A stretch of 64,000 nt of DNA from Ruminococcus sp. (GCA_017542125.1 JAFXXU010000058.1:1-64000); one strand, 5' to 3'. Shown: positions 15,349 to 24,314, numbered from the stretch's first letter. Notes: a model not told the origin generated them from the letters alone. Numbers and translations are program-made.

Positions 15349-17280
15349 TCAGTTCGGACCCAGGTATCTTATGCAGAGCATCGTGATATCATCTGACTGC
15401 TCCGCTCCGGCAGTGTGTTCGGAAACACCCTTGATGACTCTCTCACAGATCGCCTCAGCCATACCGTTCTCAGCGGCGGGAGCAGGGGCGTTGTCACCGT
15501 AGGAGAGCAGCTCTTTCAGACTGTCATCGCCGTAGAGCTTGCCGTTCTTATCCATAGCCTCGGTAACGCCGTCGGTGTAGAGGAAGAGGATATCGCCCTT
15601 TTTGAGCTGAACGCTCTGTTCCTTGTATTTCTGTCTTTCCATACCCGCAAGGACGAAGCCGGCCTTGAGCCTTACGAACTCCGCCTTGCCTCCGCTTATC
15701 AGAACAGGGGAGTTATGCCCGGCGTTAGCCACCCTTACAAGACCTGTGTTCAGATCAAGGAAGCCCATCCAGGCGGTAACGAACATCTCGGCATCGTTGC
15801 CCTCGCAGAGCTTTCTATTTGCCTGAGTGAAGACCTCCGCAGGGGGCAGACCGCTCTCGGCAAGGCTCTTGATAACTGTCTTGGCGGTCATCATAAACAT
15901 AGCGCCGGGGATGCTCTTGCCCGATACGTCGGCTATAAGGAAGCCCAGGGTGTCGTTGCCCAGCATATAGAAATCGTAAAAGTCGCCGCCTACCTGCTTT
16001 GCAGCATTCATGCTTGCGAACAGCTCGAATTCCTTCCGGTCAGGGTAGGGCGGGAAGATATTGGGCAGCGCCGAGCTCTGTATCGCCTTGGCTACTTCAA
16101 GATCGGCGTCGATGCGGGCCTCCGCCTCGGCTATGTATTCTTTAAGCTTGTCAACTGTGGCGTTTATGTCGGTGGAGAGGTCATCGAACTCCATTGTATC
16201 CCGGACTTCCACCTTTTCCTCCAGGTTGCCGTTGGTGATCTCTGTCAGAGAGTTGTTCACCGCTTTCAGCTTCTTTACAACCGTCCTGCCTATCTGTATT
16301 CGCACCGCAAAGAACAGCACCGAGAAGATGAACACCTCAATGATGATCACAAAGATCATCGTGGTATTGACCCACTCAACGGCTTCATTTACAGGGTATA
16401 AGCTGTAAACATAGAACACATCCTTGACGGTAGTGACCAGATAGTAATAATCCTTGCCCCAGAAGTCCTCCTTGCCGCTCACATAGGTCATATCGTACTC
16501 TGCACCGCCGTTGTTGCGGCTGTGATGCCTTGATTCGGTAACAGTGACCTCGCTGTTGGGGTTATCCAGCTCATCCATATACTCGCCGTGGATCATCTCT
16601 GAATTGTAAGCGAGATCGTCATTGGGGGAGGTGAACACCTTTCTGTCCTTGCCCACCAGCACGTTGAAGCCCTCGCGGCCTATATGCCTGTTAGATACAA
16701 CGAACTGTCCCTGGCTGACGATTATCTGATCGAACTCCTCCGGCTTGACCCCGAACACTATGAGCCCCTGGTAGTTGGGGAGGGTCATTATGGCATAATA
16801 GAGGTTTGATACACCGTTTAAGGAAAGCACGGGCTTATCTGTCATGTCCACCAGGGTGGTATAATCGCCGGTAGCCCACAACTCGTTGAGCTCATCCAGC
16901 ATTTTTGGCAAGCCCTCCATCTCCCTGACGTTGCGCCCCTCGTATTCCGGGAAACCCGCAACGATCACATTGCCGTTAAAATCTGTGATATAAGTGGTGT
17001 CGATCTGCTGCTCGACAAGATTATCCCTGAACACTTCCAGGTTGAGACTGTTGAGGTCGGTAAGCATAGAGGTGACCTGGAAAAAGTATTCCCTGGTCTT
17101 TTCCACGATATCCTCGGTGACATCGATGGCATTCTGCTTCACCAGATCGTAAGCCTTGTTCACGGCTGAACGGTACAGTATGACGAGAGTCAGCACAAAC
17201 GATACCACGAAGGCCGTAAAGACAGCGATGAGCAGCTTTACCGTGATTATGCGGGATAGTTTTTTCTTCGGCTTCTCCAT
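15349..17280 (-). CDS. Membrane sensor phosphatase: Cache-like sensor, HAMP, SpoIIE/PP2C domain
   Basis: A 643-residue protein. A membrane helix near 12-32 is followed by a large extracellular domain (about 35-300) of Cache-like appearance, a second helix (TTMIFVIIIEVFIFSVLFF), a HAMP region and a SpoIIE-type PP2C domain from about 395. Motifs are QVGGDFYDFYMLGNDTLGF, LIADVSGKSIPGAMFMM and QSDDITMLCIRYL. The linker helix holds ARIDADLEVAKAIQSSALPN, a match to the other phosphatase's LDMARTIQAGQLPN, so the two output domains are paralogous while the sensors differ. Start: ATG at 17280 with AGGAG in the leader. Predicted to relay an extracellular signal to a partner-switching system; the target is unknown. 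Confidence 0.87.
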   Translation of the reverse strand: MEKPKKKLSRIITVKLLIAVFTAFVVSFVLTLVILYRSAVNKAYDLVKQNAIDVTEDIVEKTREYFFQVTSMLTDLNSLNLEVFRDNLVEQQIDTTYITDFNGNVIVAGFPEYEGRNVREMEGLPKMLDELNELWATGDYTTLVDMTDKPVLSLNGVSNLYYAIMTLPNYQGLIVFGVKPEEFDQIIVSQGQFVVSNRHIGREGFNVLVGKDRKVFTSPNDDLAYNSEMIHGEYMDELDNPNSEVTVTESRHHSRNNGGAEYDMTYVSGKEDFWGKDYYYLVTTVKDVFYVYSLYPVNEAVEWVNTTMIFVIIIEVFIFSVLFFAVRIQIGRTVVKKLKAVNNSLTEITNGNLEEKVEVRDTMEFDDLSTDINATVDKLKEYIAEAEARIDADLEVAKAIQSSALPNIFPPYPDRKEFELFASMNAAKQVGGDFYDFYMLGNDTLGFLIADVSGKSIPGAMFMMTAKTVIKSLAESGLPPAEVFTQANRKLCEGNDAEMFVTAWMGFLDLNTGLVRVANAGHNSPVLISGGKAEFVRLKAGFVLAGMERQKYKEQSVQLKKGDILFLYTDGVTEAMDKNGKLYGDDSLKELLSYGDNAPAPAAENGMAEAICERVIKGVSEHTAGAEQSDDITMLCIRYLGPN

Positions 17281-17341
17281 AATAAACTCCTGTCAGATAG
17301 TTTTTAGTTGATTTATGCCGTTTTTATCCTGTTATGGGGAT

Positions 17342-17370
17342 ATTATAACATATCCCCGCTGTTTTTGCAA
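17342..17370 (-). promoter_or_regulatory. Promoter of the Cache-like phosphatase gene
   Basis: On the minus strand TTGCAA (17365-17370), a 17-base spacer and TATAAT (17342-17347). Confidence 0.7.
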
Positions 17371-17566
17371 GGGTGCAGGGGAGTAATCATCAGATATTAA
17401 GAAAAGCCCCCGGCCTCCCCAAATGCTGAAAAAACGCCTCTCGTCCCCGCGATGTAAGGAGCTCCTGAAATGTACACAAATCGCTCCCTGTAATTTTGTA
17501 CCATCTGCCGAAGCGACCTTCACCTAATATCTTTCAGACAGCTGAAAGGCTTTCGTAAATACAGAA

Positions 17567-17598
17567 AAGGTGCCGCATCACAGCCGATGCGGCACCTT
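17567..17598 (-). terminator. Terminator of the lipase-like gene
   Basis: AAGGTGCCGCATC (17567-17579) pairs perfectly with GATGCGGCACCTT (17586-17598). The minus-strand side continues TTCTGTATTT. It starts about 20 bases after the stop codon. Confidence 0.85.
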
Positions 17599-17618
17599 GT
17601 TATGTTTGTCGGATGGCC

Positions 17619-19748
17619 TTATTTGCTGCGCTTTCTGGAAGCTATGAGCATCCCCACAGCAGAGATCATCAGGATACCGCCTGCGAAGGCATAACCGGTA
17701 TCGGGGTTGCCGCCCTTGTCCTCGGGCTTTTCGGGGGTAGGCTCGGGCTCCGGCTCCGGCTCGGGAGTTTTTTCTACTGCGATCTTAACAGCAGCATAGA
17801 TGGCTTCCTTGTCGCTGAAATCGTATTCCGATAAGAAGTAGAACCAATCGGGATCATCTTCGTATAAGCCGTATTCGCACTGCATAAGGGTAACATCGGT
17901 GCCGTTGATCTTGACGAGGTAAACCGGATCGTCGTTTTCAAAGAACTCGGGCATATCGTCCTTATGGATCCATCCGTACAGCTTCTTAGTCTCGTCGGTG
18001 TCGATCTCTTCCGGATCTTCAAACTCAACTTCTTTATAATACTTCGGGATAAATACCGCAGCTACAACGGGCTTTTCGTAATCCTCGAGAGCATCCTCTA
18101 TTGCCGCGCTCTGTTCTTCGGTGATATCCGTATCCGGGGCAATACCGTCGGTGTAATAATAAATGTTGTAGCCGTCGATGAGCTTTGCAAGATCGCTCTC
18201 GGATGTGCCGTCGGCACGGAGCTGATCGAGATCGCTGATCTCAATATCATCGGTCAAATAGAATACCGAGCCGTTCTTTACGGTGGTCTTTCTGGTGTAG
18301 TAGGAATCCAGGCTCTTCACATTGTTGATATAATGATCGGGATAGTGATGCTTAATGATAGTACCGGCCTGACCGATCAGTGTAGCGATAAAGTCCGTAC
18401 CGGAGGTCAGATCGACAAAGGCTACGGGCAGCAGATGATATGCGAGCTTAGCGATATCCTCTTCGATGGCTGTGCGGTACTCTGCTGAGATCATATCCTG
18501 AGTCCCGGCGGCCTGTACCAGCTGTTCCAGGATCCCGGGAAGAGCTGCAAACTGAGCGTCGTATTCCTCTGAACCTTTCTGATAGCCAACTGTCATCATT
18601 ACCCAGGGCAGCAGCGGGTTGGAGAGATCAAGCTTCATACCCTTTGCCGTCGCCTGCAGGAAGGGCAGGAGGTTCGGGTCAGCCTTGCTGCCTAAGAACA
18701 AAGGAATAAGGGTTTGGAACACAGGCTCCAGCGCCGCAAATTCCTCACGGGTGATGCTTGATCCGAGAGTATTTACCAGATTATTGTTGAAATTCGAGGT
18801 GTAGAACGGTTCGTCAGGGACCTCTTTCTTCCCACCGGTGTCGGGGTCATCCACCATAACGGTCTTTGGCTTGATAAGCCTGTCGCTGCCGAGAGCAAGG
18901 GTCATACGGGGCAGCAGATTATCGCCGCAGTCAAAGTAGGTAACAACGCCGGTGTGGTAGCTCCCCCAGACCTCGGGCATGAGCATAGGAACGGGGTCGT
19001 TCACGTCCACGAAGTCGTGGATGTTCTTATACTCTGTCTTTTCGGTTGATGAGCGGGGAGTGGCGAAGTTGTAGCCATAGAGGCCGCCTTCGTCGATGCC
19101 GAACTCGTCAAGGTGCTGATTGATGTACTTGCCTACCTGATCGGCAACACCTGCGCCGCGGCTGTAGCCGATAAGCCAGATCTTAGCGCCCTTGAGCTCG
19201 TTCTCCGCCTCGTAAGCGAGGAGCCTGTTTATTACTATGTCTGCCGAGTCCTTGAAGCCCTTGGCGTCACCCTCGGTGCCGACGGTGAGATTGCTTCCCC
19301 ACTCAGCGCCGTAGCCCAGGCCTCTTACGGAGACTACTACAAGATCTTGGTGATCGTCTTCGGACTCACCGTCGTCAAGGCACTTGCTTCCGATAACAGT
19401 ACCTATACCGTTGGGGTCGTAGTCGATATCGGTTCCCTCCGCCTCATAATAATCGGTGTCGAAACCCGAATTCTTAAGGATCGCGTAAGCCTGGCTTTTC
19501 TCGGGATCGGATGCGAACTCATTTGTGGAGCCCGCAATGATCATGGAGATCGTCCTCAGATGCTCGTTCTCGACAGTGCCGGGCTCGTCAAAGTAAGAGT
19601 CGCTGTAATAGGCCGTTCCGTAGCTTGTCTCGAACCTGTAAGCTGTAATGACCTGCTCATCCTCATCCGCAAAGACGGAGAAGGGCAGCGCCGATACAGC
19701 CACAGCAGCAGAGATGCCCAGAGCGGCTAACCTTTTACCAAATTTCAT
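17619..19748 (-). CDS. Cell-surface alpha/beta-hydrolase (class 3 lipase-like) with NPDTG anchor
   Basis: A 709-residue secreted protein when started at the ATG at 19748 (MKFGKRLAALG), nine bases after AAAGGA; starts three or more residues upstream are possible. Residues 1-27 are a signal peptide. The central region has a GxSxG nucleophile elbow in WLIGYSRGAGVADQVGKYI, preceded by LVVVSVRGLGYG, the pattern of class 3 lipase-like hydrolases that act on esters. A later HHYPDHYI could hold the catalytic His. The C-terminus has Pro-Glu repeats, then NPDTG, a hydrophobic helix and RKRSK, a sortase-type tail like that of the protein at 2123-3892. Substrate unknown: lipid or acetylated polysaccharide are both possible. 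Monocistronic. Confidence 0.8.
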   Translation of the reverse strand: MKFGKRLAALGISAAVAVSALPFSVFADEDEQVITAYRFETSYGTAYYSDSYFDEPGTVENEHLRTISMIIAGSTNEFASDPEKSQAYAILKNSGFDTDYYEAEGTDIDYDPNGIGTVIGSKCLDDGESEDDHQDLVVVSVRGLGYGAEWGSNLTVGTEGDAKGFKDSADIVINRLLAYEAENELKGAKIWLIGYSRGAGVADQVGKYINQHLDEFGIDEGGLYGYNFATPRSSTEKTEYKNIHDFVDVNDPVPMLMPEVWGSYHTGVVTYFDCGDNLLPRMTLALGSDRLIKPKTVMVDDPDTGGKKEVPDEPFYTSNFNNNLVNTLGSSITREEFAALEPVFQTLIPLFLGSKADPNLLPFLQATAKGMKLDLSNPLLPWVMMTVGYQKGSEEYDAQFAALPGILEQLVQAAGTQDMISAEYRTAIEEDIAKLAYHLLPVAFVDLTSGTDFIATLIGQAGTIIKHHYPDHYINNVKSLDSYYTRKTTVKNGSVFYLTDDIEISDLDQLRADGTSESDLAKLIDGYNIYYYTDGIAPDTDITEEQSAAIEDALEDYEKPVVAAVFIPKYYKEVEFEDPEEIDTDETKKLYGWIHKDDMPEFFENDDPVYLVKINGTDVTLMQCEYGLYEDDPDWFYFLSEYDFSDKEAIYAAVKIAVEKTPEPEPEPEPTPEKPEDKGGNPDTGYAFAGGILMISAVGMLIASRKRSK

Positions 19749-19800
19749 CAGCTTCATTCCTTTCATCCTAAAATACAAAACAGCAGTTCGCTGTGATATG

Positions 19801-19829
19801 ATTATACCACATTATGACAAAAAATTCAA
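19801..19829 (-). promoter_or_regulatory. Promoter of the lipase-like gene
   Basis: On the minus strand TTGAAT (19824-19829), a 17-base spacer and TATAAT (19801-19806). Confidence 0.7.
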
Positions 19830-19904
19830 TCTGTTTTAATATATTCGTCTGCCGAAATTAAAACATTCGTCATAACAGCGATTTCGGGGCCCTCGATTTG
19901 TATA

Positions 19905-20325
19905 TTATGTCAATTGACCGGGGGCCTCGTAGACAAAGTCCATAAAGGACGCCCTGCCGCCTGTCTGTTCGGTGGAGTACATAAACAGCCCGAAGCGGGC
20001 ACCGGTGAAGTGGTCAAGTGTGAAGGCAAATCTGTGGGGAGTGCCCACAGCCACTCGTTTGCCTTCAATATCAGCAGGCATAGCCCGCCCACATCCCGTG
20101 ACCGTAGACAGTCTCTTCACCCTCCAGGCATTCACCGGGGGTATGCTCCAGGCGGTCGTAGATGTAGGCGCAGAGCTCCCAGTTTATCAGGTCATAGGAG
20201 CGAAGTATCTCCCCGCCGGGGAAGAAGTGCATGGTCGTGAAGATCATATAATATGTATCCCCCACGCGGATAACATCGGGGTCGGGATGATCCATACCCG
20301 TTATGGGATTTGTCCCCTTGCTCAT
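19905..20325 (-). pseudogene. GH43-family glycosidase remnant with internal deletion and frameshift
   Basis: The first 80 codons read like the N-terminus of a GH43 beta-xylosidase/arabinofuranosidase: MDHPDPDVIRVGDTYYMI with the catalytic-base Asp, then LRSYDLINWELCAYIYDRL and TVYGHGMWAG. After MWAG the frame stops. The C-terminal piece continues in another frame as ADIEGKRVAVGTPHRFAF and GARFGLFMYSTEQTGG, the end of the accessory beta-sandwich domain of such enzymes. The middle, about 350-400 residues in intact relatives, is missing. Promoter and ribosome site (GGAGGGG) are still intact, so the deletion seems recent. Loss in assembly is an alternative. Confidence 0.85.
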
Positions 20326-20351
20326 AGCTGCCCCTCCATAGCTTTTTTATA

Positions 20352-20381
20352 ATTATACCACCAAGCCCCCCCTCCCGTCAA
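20352..20381 (-). promoter_or_regulatory. Promoter of the GH43 remnant
   Basis: On the minus strand TTGACG (20376-20381), an 18-base spacer and TATAAT (20352-20357). GGAGGGG follows, just before the ATG at 20325. Confidence 0.6.
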
Positions 20382-20526
20382 CAGAGGGGCGGCTTATTCT
20401 TGCTCCGATTACAGGATTTGCCATAGTTTGAGCGAGGGTAAGCCCCCAAAGCATACAAAAACGATAAGTTTTCTTTATATATCTGATATTTTATGGCCTA
20501 AATGTCCGAAAACTGCCCCAGAAATC

Positions 20527-20555
20527 TTGACAATTGACAGAACGGGTGCTATAAT
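20527..20555 (+). promoter_or_regulatory. Sigma-A promoter of the SipW/TasA-like surface operon
   Basis: TTGACA (20527-20532), a 17-base spacer and TATAAT (20550-20555). A second TTGACA (20534-20539) overlaps but is too close to the -10 box. Confidence 0.85.
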
Positions 20556-20754
20556 ATACTATGTATGAAAATAGTATGACGAATTATATAATTGTTTATA
20601 AACCAAAATATCTGCGGCGATACGTTGTTTATGCCGCTTATGTATAATGAATGTGTGGTGAAAGAATATGATATTGACCGATCACAGGCTCGGGGCGAGG
20701 GACAGCCCGAAAGTTCCTGCCCAAGATTTGCAGAGAAAGGAGTGTTGTTAAGCT

Positions 20755-21513
20755 GTGGAAAACTCTGTCACGGCTGAAAAGCCCAAGGGCTCTCGCACAG
20801 CCTTGCGTGTGCTGAAGATCATACGTACAATATTCATTTATCTGCTTGCAGTCGGTATTATTATCGCTGCGCTGTTGTTCGCTTCGTCGAACACACCCAA
20901 TAAGTCGCTTTTCGGATACCGTTATTACACGGTTCTCACTCCGTCAATGGAACCGACCTACAGTGTTGGTGATATGGTATTCGTTAAGATCGAAAAGGCC
21001 GACAGCATAAATGTCGGCGACGTCATTACGTTCAACCCCTCCTCCGACAGCGAGGCGTACCTTACCCACAGAGTCACAGAAAAGCTGACTAACTACGACG
21101 GTACGGGCGTTACCTGCTTCAGGACGAAGGGTGATGCGAATGACACCGAGGATGATTTCCTGTTAGATGAAGGGCGCGTTATCGGAAGAGTCAAGTTCGG
21201 GATACCATGGCTCGGCTCGATAGTTCGTTTTGTCCAGCTGAGATGGTATTTCGTGGTACCTCTGATAATCCTGGTATTCGTGTTCTTCAAGCTGCTGTCC
21301 GTCTACTTCTCACGGGATGATGAGGAGGCGGAGAGCGAGGAGCCCGGTGAGGATGCCTCAGATAATGAGGATGAAACACCCGAGGACGAAGCCTCACCCG
21401 CCGAGCCCGAACAGCCCTCCGAGGACGATTCGGAAGCAAACGAGGATGACGACTCGGAAATATTAAGTGAAAGGAAGAAAAATAATGACGACCAAGAAGA
21501 AAAAGTCCGCTAA
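20755..21513 (+). CDS. sipW: SipW-type signal peptidase I with acidic cytoplasmic tail
   Basis: A 252-residue membrane peptidase started at GTG (20755), 12 bases after AAAGGAG; a stop codon lies just upstream in frame. A membrane helix spans about 22-42. The catalytic Ser is in VLTPSMEPTYSVGDMV and a His in AYLTHRV stands where other signal peptidases have Lys, the Ser-His arrangement of the SipW/endoplasmic-reticulum type. A second helix is at about 163-183. The last 60 residues are strongly acidic and repetitive (Glu/Asp/Ser), unusual for the family. It should release TasA/camelysin-like precursors such as the next gene, which overlaps it by 29 bases. Confidence 0.88.
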   Translation: MENSVTAEKPKGSRTALRVLKIIRTIFIYLLAVGIIIAALLFASSNTPNKSLFGYRYYTVLTPSMEPTYSVGDMVFVKIEKADSINVGDVITFNPSSDSEAYLTHRVTEKLTNYDGTGVTCFRTKGDANDTEDDFLLDEGRVIGRVKFGIPWLGSIVRFVQLRWYFVVPLIILVFVFFKLLSVYFSRDDEEAESEEPGEDASDNEDETPEDEASPAEPEQPSEDDSEANEDDDSEILSERKKNNDDQEEKVR

Positions 21514-22981
21514 AGAAAAGCGCGTTCTTATCGCTTCTATCATAGTAGCCGCTACGATAGTTGCAGGCTCGACCTTTGCGTGGTTCTCCAGCAAGGACGA
21601 AGTTACCAACAGACTGTCGGCAACAGCTGACTACGGCGTTTCCATTACGGAAGATTTTACTCCTCCCAAGGATTGGCTCCCCGGTCAGGAGATTAACAAG
21701 GACGTTTCTGTTGTAAACACCGGAAACGTACACGCATTTGTACGCACCTGGCTCGAGGGTGAGCTTAATATCCTGAGCAGGGATGCCGAAGGCACAGCTC
21801 TGACCGCAGCAGAGGATGCGGTGGATGCAGAGGATGTTACCGATCCTCAGCTCCGGAAGGCACGCCTTGTTCCTACTGCAGAGGGTGCGACCACCTATCT
21901 GAGAGTCCTTGACAATTCAGAGTCTGACGATCCTGACGATTATAACGAGGTACAGTCCCTCCAGGCAGGCGGCTGGCTGGCTTATGCTCCGGCAGGGTGC
22001 GAGTGGCGCTATGAGATCCCCGGACTTGACGATGTCACTTATTTCACCGCAACAGGTGACGGCGACGAGACCAACACCGTTGCAGAAGGCACTTACGGCT
22101 GCGAGATCAATTCCGCTACCTTCCAGCCAAAGACAACAGGTCTCTATCTGTTCAGAAGAAGCATCAAGCTTGATGACGACGGAAGTGCCAATGCTGTAGG
22201 ATACAGCGGTTACTACTATGTTGAAGGGACCGGCTACGGCGACGGCACATACTATGCACTCAACACTTTCGCAGAGTCCGATCCCGGAACGCCCAAGAAC
22301 GTAACAAACTCTGTATATGCAGGTATCGTTCTCAATGATGGCGAGTATTATATTCTCTATACTCCCAACTCAGCTACAAGAGCAGAAGATGCGGATGTAA
22401 CGGCGGGCGGTGAAGCAGTTCTGTCTGAAACCAGCACTTTTGACAAGCTGGCAGCAGCCGATGTAGCAAATGTCAAGCTCTTCCTTGCCGAGAAGAAACT
22501 CCTTTCCGGCGATGACCTTACATGGACTTATACTCCGGCATACGGAGAAGGCGAGCAGGCAACCACAGTTGTCGGCAAGAGCTTTGTTGTCACAGCTGAC
22601 GACCTCGGCACCGACAATTTCAAGATCATTGTTAATCTCGTGAACGACAATGTCGTTGATGCCGGCGGTACAGCTGACAAGTGGCAGCTCATTGAGAACA
22701 CATTCTACTACACCAGCGACCTCGAGAGCGGAGCAACAAGCGCTCAGCTCGTTGACAGCGTAGCACTCGGCGCAGATGTTACCGATGCCGACTATATCGC
22801 ATTTGATTTCGATCTCAATGTGAAGATGGACAGCATTCAGGTCACCTATGCCGGCGAGGCTGAATCCATTGAACCTGTTTCCGAGAATTGGGCAGTAGTC
22901 AACGGCGACAGTGCAACTGAGGCTCATGTTTCCGATGCAACTTATGAGGGCAACGAGATCGCGGCTCTTACCTGGGAATAA
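21485..22981 (+). CDS. TasA/camelysin-like fibre protein with SipW-type signal peptide
   Basis: A 498-residue secreted protein. The start at 21485 (MTTKKKKSAKEKRV) overlaps the sipW 3' end; AAAGGAAG lies about 10 bases upstream. The N-terminus has a basic stretch, a short helix and the family boundary AWFSSKDEVTNRLSA. WLPGQEINKDVSVVNTGNV is the conserved start of the TasA beta-sandwich. The mature part is acidic, rich in Thr, Asp and Tyr, and about twice the length of TasA, with extra domain material at about 150-400. There is no C-terminal anchor. It probably polymerises outside the cell or coats it. Confidence 0.8.
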   Translation: MTTKKKKSAKEKRVLIASIIVAATIVAGSTFAWFSSKDEVTNRLSATADYGVSITEDFTPPKDWLPGQEINKDVSVVNTGNVHAFVRTWLEGELNILSRDAEGTALTAAEDAVDAEDVTDPQLRKARLVPTAEGATTYLRVLDNSESDDPDDYNEVQSLQAGGWLAYAPAGCEWRYEIPGLDDVTYFTATGDGDETNTVAEGTYGCEINSATFQPKTTGLYLFRRSIKLDDDGSANAVGYSGYYYVEGTGYGDGTYYALNTFAESDPGTPKNVTNSVYAGIVLNDGEYYILYTPNSATRAEDADVTAGGEAVLSETSTFDKLAAADVANVKLFLAEKKLLSGDDLTWTYTPAYGEGEQATTVVGKSFVVTADDLGTDNFKIIVNLVNDNVVDAGGTADKWQLIENTFYYTSDLESGATSAQLVDSVALGADVTDADYIAFDFDLNVKMDSIQVTYAGEAESIEPVSENWAVVNGDSATEAHVSDATYEGNEIAALTWE

Positions 22982-23049
22982 CGCTCGGTTTCATTACGGT
23001 CTTTCAATGATCTGAAATACCACAAAAAAACGAAAGGAGGCTGTCAAAA

Positions 23050-23811
23050 TTGAATATCAGACGAATCATCGCATCTGCATTAGGCAGCCTCCTTATCTTT
23101 TTTTCAAGCACAGGCCAAACAGCCTTTGCGGAGATCTCTTTACCGGACGGAGCGGTAAAGGGGCTTCCGGAACGGCTGGCTGCCCTCGATGATGAGGGCA
23201 ACGCCGTCAACAGCGAGACCGGCGAGTATTTCTTCCACGTGGAGGATATGGAGTACGGCAAGACCTACACCAAGAATATCCAGCTTATGAACCTCCGGGA
23301 GGACGCGACTTATCACATCTGGTTCTCCACCGAGCCCCTCTTCAAAGCAGGGGAGATCGACCTGGAGAAGGGCTGTGAGTGCCGCTTCTATATGGACGGA
23401 CAGGAGTTCTATAAGGGCGATGTCAACGGCAAGGGCAATATCGACCTTACCGCCAAAGCCTACGACTGCGGATCCTATGCTCCCGGCGAGAGCCACACCC
23501 TCCGCTGCGAGATCATCTGGAACGATATTGACGTTATGACGACAGTAGATAACGGCAACCGCCTCGTGGACATAGACGGGGAGCACGTTCTGGTGGGACC
23601 CAACGGCAGCGGTTACGCCGAGGGCGAGATAGAGTTCAAGTGGATATTCTACGCTCAGCTCGACCAGGAAGAGGGCAAGACCCCCTCCACAGGCGTGCTG
23701 GGTAGCTCGGCCTTCTGGATAGTAACCATCGGCTGCACAGCAGCTATGGCGGGAGTTATGCTCTTCCTCGTCAAGCGCAAGGAAAAGAATAAGGGCAAGG
23801 AAAAGGCATAA
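23050..23811 (+). CDS. Surface protein with sortase-like TPSTG tail, fibre-operon accessory
   Basis: A 253-residue protein started at TTG (23050), 4 bases after the AAAGGAGGCTGTC block (23033-23045). A signal peptide (about 1-26) is followed by one beta-rich domain (YGKTYTKNIQLMNLREDATY, quoted in full) similar in style to TasA-related proteins. Near the end stand TPSTG, a hydrophobic helix and a Lys/Glu tail, the layout of a cell-wall or membrane anchor. It could be the basal anchor that the unanchored fibre proteins attach to. Its stop overlaps the next start (TAATG). I do not recognise a named family. Confidence 0.65.
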   Translation: MNIRRIIASALGSLLIFFSSTGQTAFAEISLPDGAVKGLPERLAALDDEGNAVNSETGEYFFHVEDMEYGKTYTKNIQLMNLREDATYHIWFSTEPLFKAGEIDLEKGCECRFYMDGQEFYKGDVNGKGNIDLTAKAYDCGSYAPGESHTLRCEIIWNDIDVMTTVDNGNRLVDIDGEHVLVGPNGSGYAEGEIEFKWIFYAQLDQEEGKTPSTGVLGSSAFWIVTIGCTAAMAGVMLFLVKRKEKNKGKEKA

Positions 23812-24305
23812 TGAGCGCTCCGGAAAAAAGCCGAGTGGTCAGAGTCTTCTGCCGCGCTTATGAGATCGTCACAACGGTCATTATACTGTTTGCAGCCCTG
23901 ACCGCGCTGCTGTTCATCTGCGGGATAAGGCTCTATAACGTCAGATCGGGCTCTATGGGCGATCTGATACCCCAGGGGAGCATCTGCTTCGTAAGCACCT
24001 ACACCGGCTTTGACAGCATCGAGCGGGGAGATGTGATAGCCTTCCGCCTGGAAGACGATATGCTCGTCACCCACCGGGCCATAGGCATCACCGATGAGGG
24101 CATCTACACCTTCGGCGATGAGAACGATATCCGCGACCCCGACCCCGTCACCAAGGATAACTACATCGGCAAGACGGTCTTTGCGATACCCAAGCTCGGA
24201 AAGCTGCTGGCCTTTACACGTTCTGTAAAGGGTATCATCTTTATAGCTGTAACGATCCTGCTGCTTACAGCGGCGGGAATAGCATACAAACGAATGAACA
24301 AATGA
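23811..24305 (+). CDS. Second SipW-type signal peptidase I
   Basis: A 164-residue membrane peptidase, shorter than its paralogue at 20755 because it lacks the acidic tail. A helix at about 17-40 precedes the catalytic-Ser segment VRSGSMGDLIPQGSICFV; LVTHRAIGI supplies the His of the SipW type; IGKTVFAIPKLGKLL is the family's downstream motif. A second helix lies at about 138-157. It overlaps the preceding gene by one base and is 9 bases before another TasA-like gene, so the operon pairs each peptidase with a TasA-like substrate. Confidence 0.88.
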   Translation: MSAPEKSRVVRVFCRAYEIVTTVIILFAALTALLFICGIRLYNVRSGSMGDLIPQGSICFVSTYTGFDSIERGDVIAFRLEDDMLVTHRAIGITDEGIYTFGDENDIRDPDPVTKDNYIGKTVFAIPKLGKLLAFTRSVKGIIFIAVTILLLTAAGIAYKRMNK

Positions 24306-24314
24306 AAGGGGGAT

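Larger units (their letters stand above)
17281..17618. other. Intergenic region
   Basis: These 338 bases hold the promoter at 17342-17370 and the terminator at 17567-17598. A small stem CTTTCAG-ACAG-CTGAAAG lies at about 17531-17548. I see no gene in 17371-17530. Confidence 0.6.
20326..20754. other. Divergent intergenic region and structured leader of the surface-fibre operon
   Basis: These 429 bases carry the leftward promoter of the GH43 remnant and the rightward promoter at 20527-20555. The transcribed leader of about 190 bases has two stems: GCGGC/GCCGC (20614-20637) and GGGC-GA-GGGAC paired with GUUCC-U-GCCC (about 20693-20722), the latter just before the ribosome site AAAGGAG (20736-20742). 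I do not recognise a known riboswitch. Nothing is evident in 20382-20526. Confidence 0.6.

Noticed and set aside
15415..16401. A 328-codon plus-strand frame
   Set aside because: It is antisense to the SpoIIE domain and linker of the gene at 15349-17280.
20640..20735. Cyclic di-GMP (GEMM) riboswitch in the fibre-operon leader
   Set aside because: The characteristic conserved bases are not there; only simple hairpins are seen.
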